A stretch of DNA of 64,000 bases from Yersinia entomophaga. GTDB taxonomy: Bacteria; Pseudomonadota; Gammaproteobacteria; Enterobacterales; Enterobacteriaceae. The notes beneath the pieces are model-generated. The model did no database searches. It was not told where the DNA came from and saw nothing but the letters and a program-made list of their open reading frames with translations. Location of the stretch: assembly GCF_001656035.1 (NCBI RefSeq), contig NZ_CP010029.1:3966074-4030073 (forward strand), written 5' to 3'. Both the position numbers and the translations under genes were made by a program. Numbering within the stretch: position 1 is the stretch's first letter; every line of letters begins with the position of its first letter. Shown here one piece after another: positions 50,212 to 57,524 of the stretch.

Positions 50212-50943
50212 ATGGTGATTTGTACTACCTTATTTCTGACGTTACTACGACTCTATTTCTGCTTGTTTGGGACTCTTTTCATGCTCAGTATTTTTCATGA
50301 TTATTCGGGCGCTATTGTTAATTCTGCCCTTGGTGTCTTATTTACATTTATTTTTAGCTTCTTTTTGAGACGACGTAATGATTTAAGTTGGCAAAAATTT
50401 GAGGACAGCTCCTGGGATAAAAGAATGCTCGCCATCTCAAAATTCGGTGAGCTTTATTTTAAACCGAGGGGGGATTTTAATAGACTTGAAGTCCAGTATT
50501 TATCAAAGTTTCTGACACATAGAGCGGAAGAAAATTACTGTTTTGCTGTTTTACAGTATGTGTCCCTAAGAAAGGATCTAAGTGTTGATGCGACATTAAA
50601 GGTAGCCAGAGAACACTCTGGCTTAGTTGATATATGCCCTGATGGTTCAGCGAGGATGAATAAGAAGAAAGTATTGATGAGTCTTCTTCTTTTAACATTA
50701 TTCTCCATTTCCATGGGATATTGGGTTCCTGTGAGAGCTATATCCCTTCTCGACGACGTGATGAAGACATCCTCTAAAAATGATTTATTGGTCGTCATCC
50801 GATATTGTTCATGGTTATTTTCCGTATACGCTATTTATGTGGTCATTAGGCAATTAAAAGCATTGCATGAATTTAGAAAGTTGATTGAGAAAATAAACTT
50901 AACAATATTATTAGGTAAGTTGAAAAGGGCATCTGCGTCTTAA
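50212..50943 (+). CDS. Four-helix membrane protein, prophage cargo
   Basis: 243 residues from ATG 50212. An upstream in-frame ATG at 50143 touches the activator site and has no room for a ribosome site. Hydrophobic segments lie at about 2-28, 34-54, 164-184 and 198-220, separated by a cytoplasmic-type loop (RRRNDLSWQKFEDSSWDKRML...). It runs opposite to the phage tail genes, between two Ogr-type sites, as phage cargo genes (morons) often do. Not recognised; exclusion or defence are only guesses. Confidence 0.6.
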   Translation: MVICTTLFLTLLRLYFCLFGTLFMLSIFHDYSGAIVNSALGVLFTFIFSFFLRRRNDLSWQKFEDSSWDKRMLAISKFGELYFKPRGDFNRLEVQYLSKFLTHRAEENYCFAVLQYVSLRKDLSVDATLKVAREHSGLVDICPDGSARMNKKKVLMSLLLLTLFSISMGYWVPVRAISLLDDVMKTSSKNDLLVVIRYCSWLFSVYAIYVVIRQLKALHEFRKLIEKINLTILLGKLKRASAS

Positions 50944-51098
50944 AAAAGAGTGGGTAATCCCCACATATTGATACTTATTGTGAGGGTTTAAAAGCGCCAT
51001 GTGATTAGATATAACCTATGGAACACATGGTTTTTCTCCGGTTAAGCGTTCAGGCGCTATGATGCCGGATTGTTGAGCACGGAACAGGTGATGGGCGT

Positions 51099-51116
51099 TG
51101 TGCGGAGGATGGCACA
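51099..51116. promoter_or_regulatory. Putative Ogr/Delta activator site, copy b
   Basis: TGTGCGGAGGATGGCACA, again TGT-N12-ACA with GGATGGCACAAA in common with copy c. No late gene follows in either direction within 60 bases, so it may be left from a deleted promoter or a duplication of copy a. Confidence 0.65.
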
Positions 51117-51182
51117 AACATCTGAGGGGGAGAGCAGTAACGCCGCAAAAATATTATTGCGGCATTAAAATATCAGGTCAAT

Positions 51183-51767
51183 TTATTGACTATTTTTCAG
51201 TAACCGAATCGTTTTATCTTCGATGACAAATCGCTTTTCAAATGCAGCACCAATCATAACACCGCCCCAAGCATGGCTGACTAACTCATTGACCAATTCG
51301 CATTCAGTAATCAATGGCCTGAAAACTTCGGTACTTACTTCCAGATGTTTAATCCCTGTGCCTTTCTTGGAGTTGGTAGGTTTAAAGCCTGTCCCCGTTG
51401 AAAAGTCATTATCTTCTGGAGAAGACCAACCAATAAACCAAGTTCCATGAATGATTTCGTTTCTACGTTCAATCAGGTTAGTCACCCGATTATTGATTTT
51501 AGCTAATATGTTTTTCTGTTCCTCATTTAGCTCTGCGCTAACCATAAGAACGGAATGAAAAGCCTTTGATAGTGGATAAGCTGTCAGCTCAGCCGTAAGG
51601 GCATGGGTGATTTGTTGGTTCTGCAACCCGTGGCGCCCGGATAGCGCTACAATACCTGTTCTCATAGCAAAACAAACTAATTCAAACTTGGCTGTAAATT
51701 CGCCCACCAAAGCATATTGCTCCTGGGTTTGTGCTAACCTTCTGGCTTCCCGCTCTTGATCTGACAT
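51183..51767 (-). CDS. Hypothetical protein with HEPN-like RNxxxH motif
   Basis: 194 residues, all-helical in appearance. RNEIIHGTW (about 101-109) fits the RNxxxH (R-x4-H) signature of HEPN RNases, found in toxins, abortive-infection proteins and CRISPR nucleases. The N-terminal EFTAKFELVCFAMRTGIVAL would supply the first helix. It lies among P2-like tail genes where J, I, H and G should be, so it is probably phage cargo. No ribosome site is strong. The HEPN assignment is motif-based only; an active RNase is not proven. Confidence 0.6.
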   Translation of the reverse strand: MSDQEREARRLAQTQEQYALVGEFTAKFELVCFAMRTGIVALSGRHGLQNQQITHALTAELTAYPLSKAFHSVLMVSAELNEEQKNILAKINNRVTNLIERRNEIIHGTWFIGWSSPEDNDFSTGTGFKPTNSKKGTGIKHLEVSTEVFRPLITECELVNELVSHAWGGVMIGAAFEKRFVIEDKTIRLLKNSQ

Positions 51768-52016
51768 CAGTCTCTATACCATTTATTTAAATCATTTATT
51801 CGCACAGAAACGATTGAATTTCTGGCAACCGTGCCAAACAATATAAACGTTATTACAGTGCTAGCACATGCTCATCTGGTGTTTATTCAGATTGTTTGGT
51901 GCCCCAACCCATATCGCCAAACCTCATTAGACAGCGTAGCCATATCCGCCAGTACGCTGGTGACGGTCTCCGTCTTCAACGTTTACAGCAGAACCAGACT
52001 GTCATTTTTATCATTA
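51768..52016. other. Gap with decayed phage sequence
   Basis: A minus-strand protein-like fragment (about 51890-51985, TLKTETVTSVLADMATLSNEV) is seen but not identified. Genes J, I, H and G of a P2-type tail operon are missing here. Confidence 0.35.
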
Positions 52017-52319
52017 CTATGAGCCACTTACAGAATTCTCTCGACAGGCTGCGCCGCTGTTTTCAGTCGTGAGATCAATCGCCGTCAGCGTCACGCGGGG
52101 TTCCCAGCGCATGACTGCGCCATACACCGCCGCCATCATTTTGAGCCGTAAGGCGGGGTTCTGCGGCTGATCAATCAGCGTGGACAGCAGCGAACCGTAT
52201 TCCCGACGCATCACTCTGGAGCCTTGCGGCGTGATTAAAATATCGCTGATAGACTGGCGAATGTGAGCCATATCGGTAATGGCTTTACCTGTCTGCGCAT
52301 TCATGCCGAGATAAGTCAT
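52017..52319 (-). pseudogene. P2-like baseplate protein W, 3'-truncated
   Basis: YLGMNAQTGKAITDMAHIRQSISDILITPQGSRVMRREYGSLL matches P2 baseplate wedge W. After WEPRVTLTAIDL the sequence departs from the family and stops at 100 residues instead of about 115, at the deletion joint. Its start overlaps the end of V by four bases (ATGA), as in P2. Confidence 0.82.
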
Positions 52320-52906
52320 TGCGGCCCCCCGGAGGAATCACCGCCACCTTTGACGCCGCCGTGTTGATGGGTGTGAACCACAATGCCGTTTGAGGTCAGA
52401 TTGCCACCGGAATGGTTAAAGTTGCCTCGCGCCTCACCGCCTTCTTCAATCAGAAGGGTTCGGGTAATCAGGTGTTGAGTACATTTCACCACTGGCGTGG
52501 TGAGGGTGATCGAGGTTTCGGCCACGATATTGGCGGTTTTCATGCCGGTAATGGCTAAATGACGGGTTGTAGGTTCATATTCAAATCTGGCCCCATCGGG
52601 AAATGTCACTACGATGGCATCCGCTGAAGCCGAGGGTGCAGGGTTGCTATCGGAAAACACCGCGGGCAACACAAAAGCGGTGGTGAGTTCGCCGCCGATA
52701 CTGAGGATAATCACCTGTTCCCCCACCGAGGGCGCAGCCCAAAAGCGCACCCGACCGGCGCGGGGCGTCAGCCAGTTCAACCAGTCGGTTTCTAGCTCGC
52801 CCATTTTTACCCGACATAAACCTTTGACCGTATCCACTTCGGATACAATGCCGATGCGGATCAGATTCGCCAGGGCGCGTTTAAGTGCTGCAATAAGCGT
52901 TTTCAT
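52316..52906 (-). CDS. P2-like baseplate spike protein V
   Basis: 196 residues (P2 V 211). The central spike pierces the outer membrane. OB-fold N-terminal half (TDWLNWLTPRAGRVRFWAAPSVGEQVIILSIGGELTTAFVLP), then beta-helix repeats, then HTHQH near the C-terminus, the HxH iron-binding tip motif. It appears intact, the only complete phage structural gene here. An Ogr-type site lies 47-64 bases upstream. Confidence 0.9.
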   Translation of the reverse strand: MKTLIAALKRALANLIRIGIVSEVDTVKGLCRVKMGELETDWLNWLTPRAGRVRFWAAPSVGEQVIILSIGGELTTAFVLPAVFSDSNPAPSASADAIVVTFPDGARFEYEPTTRHLAITGMKTANIVAETSITLTTPVVKCTQHLITRTLLIEEGGEARGNFNHSGGNLTSNGIVVHTHQHGGVKGGGDSSGGPQ

Positions 52907-52952
52907 TCAGCCAGTGTGCCGCGTGCGGGCGCGACTGGCATGTGATAGGGGT

Positions 52953-52970
52953 TGTGTGAGGGATGGCACA
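52953..52970. promoter_or_regulatory. Putative Ogr/Delta activator site, copy c
   Basis: TGTGTGAGGGATGGCACA, TGT-N12-ACA, upstream of gene V. The usual 55-base distance would place the minus-strand start almost on the V ATG, so spacing is borderline; plus-strand use towards 53134 is also possible. Confidence 0.65.
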
Positions 52971-53133
52971 AAGAATTAACTGCAAAAAGAATAAACGCGT
53001 GTATTAAAGGTTAATCAAAATGTGAACAATATGGGGGTTCGGTAATACATCAGGTGCATCTAATGACTAAACCCTGTAACCTCCCTACGTTTTATTATTT
53101 TAACTATTCCGCTTTGGTACAACAACTACACTC

Positions 53134-53463
53134 ATGTATTTGTTAACTTCACGAATGAATAGATCAATAGCAATGCACCCTAAATTAAAAGCGTCTTTGG
53201 GCATTTTTCGGGGTGCGGCGATAAACTCCATATTGACCGCAGGTGCATTGGCAAGCCACTCAGCTTATGCCTCCAGAGAGCTGAGAGAACAAAACCCAAG
53301 ATTATATTGGCGTTTACGTTCTATGGGCGAACTGGACATATTGTATTTTTTAATTAAAGATTCAGTGTCTGGCTATGTGGAGGCCAGCGGTATGCAAGAG
53401 CAGGGACGAGATGATGAATACAGGAGGATAATAGATAATGTCATCAACCAACTCAACGGTTAA
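53134..53463 (+). CDS. Hypothetical protein, prophage cargo, first of a pair
   Basis: 109 residues if ATG 53134 is used; ATG 53155 or 53173 are alternatives, and no ribosome site decides. Mixed composition with one weakly hydrophobic stretch (INSILTAGALASHSAYA). The gene reads against the tail genes between P2-like V and S, where P2 also carries a non-tail gene. Its end overlaps the next gene by 26 bases. Confidence 0.5.
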   Translation: MYLLTSRMNRSIAMHPKLKASLGIFRGAAINSILTAGALASHSAYASRELREQNPRLYWRLRSMGELDILYFLIKDSVSGYVEASGMQEQGRDDEYRRIIDNVINQLNG

Positions 53464-53653
53464 AAAAATCTTAGTCGGTTTTCTATATTATCTTTCTTAT
53501 ATGGCGGCAAATACCGTTGCTATGATCGCAATAGTATTGATGGTTACATCATTTTTCTATTTTGAACATTGGTATGTCGCCATATTAGCTTGCGTGGGTA
53601 TTTTTGCGGTTTACCACTTTATATTGTATTTATTCCCGCAAAGACCAGATTAA
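53438..53653 (+). CDS. Small membrane protein, prophage cargo, second of a pair
   Basis: 71 residues with two hydrophobic segments (about 9-38 and 42-63) and AGGAGG ten bases before ATG 53438. It overlaps the previous gene, so the two are co-translated and probably act together. No family recognised. Its stop also overlaps the end of the S remnant on the other strand. Confidence 0.6.
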   Translation: MSSTNSTVKKILVGFLYYLSYMAANTVAMIAIVLMVTSFFYFEHWYVAILACVGIFAVYHFILYLFPQRPD

Positions 53654-53848
53654 TAACTACTTCGCAATATGCCCCAACGCCAGACCCCAATCCACTCTAC
53701 ATCGCCGTCGGTTAGCCCTAGCAACTGGCGGCGTTCATATTTTACCGTCGGCCCGTTGCGGCTGATTTTATCCCGCAGGCCGTAGTGATGGACTCTGACA
53801 GATGTTTGGTACAATGTGCGCGCAATGCTATGGGCGGTATAAATATGA
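53650..53848 (-). pseudogene. P2-like tail completion protein S, C-terminal remnant
   Basis: The minus strand reads SIARTLYQTSVRVHHYGLRDKISRNGPTVKYERRQLLGLTDGD, the C-terminal part of P2 gpS (virion morphogenesis). The N-terminal two thirds are gone. Order S then V fits the P2 map. Confidence 0.72.
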
Positions 53849-53873
53849 TTATCTCAGCCTGGTTGGAGTGTCA

Positions 53874-54374
53874 TTAAAAGTGGATCTGCATACTAAGAAC
53901 GACAATTCCGGGGAGAATAACGCCGCCTTCTACGCCAAAAGAGTCATTAAAATCATATTGGAGGGCGTGATAAATATAGGGTGCAAAGCCTACTCCAACG
54001 GCGTCCTTTATATTTTTATAAATCCCCTCATCGCCACAATGACTGAATTGAGAAAAGAAAAACTCTCCTGCATATGCATACCCGCCTTTGAAGGTCCAAT
54101 GATCCTTTTCCCACCAGTCTTTTCGCACGCCTAGCAACATACATCTGTTGGAAAAACTATTGACTAACGTTCCAACAGATAAACTGTAATCTGACTGGGC
54201 ATTTAACTTTCTCTCAACGGCAATATACTGATTATCAAAGTATTGCGTATAGTCAGTTTTGGGTTCATATGCATGAAATATAAATGCCCCCGGATTCACC
54301 GAGTAAAGTTTGTCATTTGATGCGATAGCACTGGCTGAAATAGCGATCAAATCGGTGGCGATAGCAGCTCTCAT
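53874..54374 (-). CDS. Predicted exported beta-barrel-like protein
   Basis: 166 residues. N-terminal MRAAIATDLIAISASAIAS could be a poor signal peptide. The rest alternates polar and hydrophobic residues, with aromatic girdles (SVNPGAFIFHAYEPKTDYTQYF, HWTFKGGYAYAGEFFF) and a C-terminal Phe (VVLSMQIHF), as in small outer-membrane barrels. AGGTACAAATA precedes the ATG, which overlaps the stop of an upstream frame (TAATG). Probable phage cargo; I cannot name the family. Confidence 0.6.
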   Translation of the reverse strand: MRAAIATDLIAISASAIASNDKLYSVNPGAFIFHAYEPKTDYTQYFDNQYIAVERKLNAQSDYSLSVGTLVNSFSNRCMLLGVRKDWWEKDHWTFKGGYAYAGEFFFSQFSHCGDEGIYKNIKDAVGVGFAPYIYHALQYDFNDSFGVEGGVILPGIVVLSMQIHF

Positions 54375-54885
54375 TATTTGTACCTACATGTGTTCGTGTC
54401 GTCACGCTCCGCGATGGCTTGTTTGTCGAAGCCCAAGCTTGAAACGGTGTACAGTTCGAACTTAATCGTAGCAGCCTGCTTTTGTTCCGGCGTTAATGAT
54501 GGATAGATAAACGATTTCAATTTTTGCCTGTTAACCAAATAGGGATTTTTTATTTAAAGAGAACGGTGATTTACAGTTCGCCTATTCGGTCTGCTTATTC
54601 AGATAAAGTTGCCCGGCTTTCTGATGTTTTCCATGTGGTTAACAAGATGCCTTCGGCCATCAATCAAGAATGCGATGAACATAATGATGAGCTTGTTACC
54701 TGAATTTGCTGAGGTTTTTATGCACGCCAGAGTTGTTACAACATAGGAATCTGATTTTTGTTGAAAAATACCCTCAGCGTTTTATTTACACCGCATTGAC
54801 TTTTCCCGGGCTGGTGTTAACACTTTAGTGATGCTTATGAAGTAAACTCACTTATTTAAACGAATATCAAAATCAAAGGTAAAAA
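54375..54885. other. Remnant DNA with C-terminal fragment and one small ORF
   Basis: On the minus strand 54374-54533 a fragment reads YLVNRQKLKSFIYPSLTPEQKQ...AERDDTNTCRYK without a proper start; its TAA is coupled to the barrel gene ATG. On the plus strand 54566-54703 a 45-codon GTG frame (MIYSSPIRSAYSDKVARLSD...) is possible. Neither is identified. Confidence 0.35.
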
Positions 54886-55176
54886 ATGAAATACATGACA
54901 TTAGTTTTGGCTGTGACCGTCCTGTTTTCTGCTTCATCCTATGCTGCCAAACAGATCACTCGTCAAGAGTCTGCTGGTTATACAAAAATAGGGGAGCTGT
55001 CCTTTAAGCAGTCAGGTATACCAACCGTAGGTCATAAAGAGCTTTCAAAAAAGGTTAATCAAAAATGTGAGGAAATGGGTAATGTGAAAGCCGATAATTG
55101 CTATTACTTCATTTTGGATAAAACCGGCAACGAATCAAACCATGAAAACGTTGATGTCGAAATTTTCAAAAAATAA
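54886..55176 (+). CDS. Small periplasmic protein, possibly DUF1471-like
   Basis: 96 residues, AAAGGT before ATG. Signal peptide MKYMTLVLAVTVLFSASSYA, then a small alpha/beta domain (GYTKIGELSF... ELSKKVNQKCEEMGNVKADNCYYFILDKTG). Its size, signal and layout recall the YdgH/BhsA/McbA group of stress-related periplasmic proteins, but the similarity is loose. Two cysteines could form a disulfide. Confidence 0.65.
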   Translation: MKYMTLVLAVTVLFSASSYAAKQITRQESAGYTKIGELSFKQSGIPTVGHKELSKKVNQKCEEMGNVKADNCYYFILDKTGNESNHENVDVEIFKK

Positions 55177-55277
55177 CGTTTAAGGCTCTCCTTAGCTCTG
55201 CATCATATTCATACCTGATACAGGGTTTGAATTATGTCGAATGAAGAACGTATCCGTATTGTGAGGTGAGGATTGGC

Positions 55278-55638
55278 ATGATAAAGAACCCGGCATTCTT
55301 GTTATCGCTATCCATTGGCTTTTTATGTTCAGCACAGGCCTCAGCAAAAGTTATTGTCGAAGAAGGTCTGAGCCTGTATAGCCATACGGCTATGATGACT
55401 ATGAGTCTACAGCTGCACGCCTTACGGATATTGCGGCTCGGAATGGCTTGTGGGTGAATGTTTTATTGGTGCAGCCCCTTGGTTCCATGGTCCTGGTGAT
55501 TTTCACGGCCACGTAGATAACCGGTTTGATCCCCACAATGGCTATCATGGCGCATTCCCTAAGCGCGGAGATGCACCTTTCCATCACTTCAGAGGGAACG
55601 AGGTTCGCAATAGCCGTGTTGAATATCGCCGCTCGTAG
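55278..55638 (+). pseudogene. Frameshifted secreted His/Gly-rich protein
   Basis: GAGGA before ATG 55278 and signal MIKNPAFLLSLSIGFLCSAQASA are sound. The frame then changes more than once near 55380-55450: the second part reads YGYCGSEWLVGECFIGAAPWFHGPGDFHGHVDNRFDP HNGYHG. Joined it gives a secreted His/Gly-rich protein of about 120 residues of a type common as hypothetical in enterics. Either dead or affected by sequencing error. Confidence 0.6.
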
Positions 55639-55691
55639 CAGAAAATCTTTTCTCGGGTTATTTATCGTACTTTTAGCTTAAGGAAATACCA

Positions 55692-55865
55692 ATGAATAAA
55701 TTTATCTTTTGTGTTTTTCTCTGCGCACTTTCTGGATGTTCCGGCGATGATCGATCGGAATGGGGCAAGGCACCCGCTGAGCCTTTGGATGCGCAAACTT
55801 GCATGGATGATATCAGCGATGCCAATAGCGATTGCGCGCATTCTGTCGATCCAAAATTCAATTAA
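55692..55865 (+). CDS. Small lipoprotein
   Basis: 57 residues, AAGGAAATACCA before ATG 55692. MNKFIFCVFLCALSGC is a lipoprotein signal with lipobox LSGC (Cys16). The mature part is acidic with two more cysteines (QTCMDD, SDCAHS). Close behind the secreted His/Gly-rich gene, so possibly co-transcribed. No family recognised. A weak hairpin (about 55895-55916) follows. Confidence 0.6.
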   Translation: MNKFIFCVFLCALSGCSGDDRSEWGKAPAEPLDAQTCMDDISDANSDCAHSVDPKFN

Positions 55866-55916
55866 TATGAATGCGTTCAGATAATAATTAATTAAAGAGA
55901 GACCTGTGTCTCTCTT

Positions 55917-56755
55917 AGTCTACCAAATAAAATCAATCTGCTTTTAATTGTGTCTGTGTCAATGCCATTGTTGAAGTCGTGCGTTTATATTCAATTATTG
56001 ATTTATTCAGGTTAGGAGGGGCAGCTTTAGGTATTGATGCTTACTGGGCTATTTTCAGGAATCAAGTAAGTATAAGGGAAAAGGCGGTCATCGTTCTTTC
56101 TATTAATTTTATCAGTGATCCCTGATAGTTATTTTCGAAAACCTGTCAGGTATGGGTAAATAATCGGGTTATCTTTTCTGGTGAAAATTTCTTCCCCTTA
56201 CCAATCAATATACTCTCCCAAATAGCCATGATGAAGCTACTCCGAATAGGGTGTAAATTTCAACCTTTCCTTAATGATAGAAGAGATCAATCTGGTCGCG
56301 AGGAAACTGTATCTTTCTTGCGGTTTTCGCTTTATCGGAAAACTCGAAAAAGATAAATATTGTGATTTCCTGAGTCTCAATAACGATTGAGCAACGGTGG
56401 TTCCGACAAACATATCCTTCTTCTGTGATGCTCTCTGAACATGTCTTATTTTAGTGTCTTGGCGCTGTGTATTTTCTCAAGAACCGAAAGGGGAATTCTA
56501 TCGCTTCAGTGGCAGATAGCAGCGGGCTTCAAGCCATTATCTACGCAATTATTGCTGCCGGCGAACGCTAGCCAGGGGATAATCCAGCGGGAATAACTTG
56601 GATGAAACTTAACATATTCGCAAATTTGATGTGTTTTACTGAGAATCCAGATCGATAGGCAAAAGTGACAGTCATCAGCGTATAGCAATGAGGTTCAAGG
56701 CATTCAAAGGGACTTGAGCTCACTCGTTGTAACCTGTTTCTCTCTGGGATTTAAA
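55917..56755. other. Gene-poor stretch
   Basis: No intact gene. Short protein-like pieces occur on the plus strand (for example 56000-56120, DLFRLGGAALGIDAYWAIFRNQ) and are probably decayed coding DNA. No IS ends or repeats recognised. Confidence 0.4.
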
Positions 56756-56820
56756 ACAAAAAACCCTTACACGAGGTAAGGGTTGCCAAATGGCCAACAC
56801 CAGGGAAAGTTAAGATGATT
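56756..56820 (-). ncRNA. ArcZ-like small RNA
   Basis: The minus strand carries TTTCCCTGGTGTTGGC (complement of 56793-56808), identical over 16 bases to the seed core of ArcZ, the Hfq-dependent sRNA that activates rpoS and represses flhDC in enterics. Fifteen bases downstream is a 9-bp terminator stem (56776-56784/56762-56770) with loop and six U. Predicted start about 56820 gives a transcript of about 65 nt, similar to the processed form of ArcZ rather than its 120-nt precursor. It is not beside arcB/elbB, the normal ArcZ site, so it is probably a paralogue. No ORF competes. Confidence 0.7.
56762..56784 (-). terminator. Terminator of the ArcZ-like RNA
   Basis: On the minus strand AACCCTTAC-CTCGT-GTAAGGGTT, perfect 9-bp stem, followed by TTTTTTGTTTT. 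Bases on the plus side give no T-run, so it is directional. Confidence 0.85.
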
Positions 56821-56826
56821 TTATTG

Positions 56827-56868
56827 ATTATAAGGCTATTGAATCATATTAATGTGATTCATGTCACG
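56827..56868 (-). promoter_or_regulatory. CRP-dependent promoter of the ArcZ-like RNA
   Basis: TATAAT (complement of 56827-56832) places +1 near 56820. TGTGA-N6-TCACG (56853-56868, plus-strand reading) matches the CRP consensus in nine of ten half-site bases and is centred about 40.5 bases upstream, the class II position. No good -35 box is present, as expected for an activator-dependent promoter. Confidence 0.65.
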
Positions 56869-57239
56869 CATTTATTGATAACTTAAATAAATTCAATACA
56901 TTAATTTGAAGATTAATAATTATACTTAAGTCAAATTGGCTGTATTCATTATTTAATTTAATGTTTATATTGTTTTAATATAAATAGTAAATCATCGAAA
57001 ATTTGTCAGATGCCGCTTATTTTCTTCGCATCATCCCTGAAAAAATGGTTGGGATAGGTCTTATCCTTATCGGCATCTTTAACGTTCTGAGATGTCACAA
57101 AAACCCCGATACACCGTGATTCTTGTGACAATCGGTCTTTAAGGTTTGTCATCGTCAGTTAACGAAGAATATTATTTAGTGTTTTTATTCAATAGGTTAT
57201 AGGGATTGCAACAATGAGGGATACGAGGGTTTATACTCT

Positions 57240-57455
57240 GTGGGTTGTTTTACTTTCTTATCACCTTTCGCCGAGCGAAGCAGAGTCATTTATCCCCGCC
57301 GCTCTCAACTGAAAGTGGTATTGGCCGATTCTCCAAAAGATTGTGCCAAAGCGGCCATGACGGACATCGGCATTATTGGCGTGGTAAAAATTTGGTGTAA
57401 TGCCGAACGTTGCATTGGTTGCGGTGCCTGTGTGACGTACTGGATTCCTCCCTAA
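57240..57455 (+). other. Possible ferredoxin-like remnant
   Basis: A 71-codon frame ends KIWCNAERCIGCGACVTYW, which includes a CxxCGxC-type 4Fe-4S signature with an earlier Cys. The frame has no good ribosome site and stops right after the motif, where a full ferredoxin would need a second set. It may be a fragment of a Fe-S protein or chance. 56869-57239 otherwise has nothing. Confidence 0.25.
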
Positions 57456-57524
57456 ATTTAGCTTCATGCTGAAATGAGGGAGGGCTCCATTTCATTTTTT
57501 TAGACTTCATGTTAAGAAAATGGA

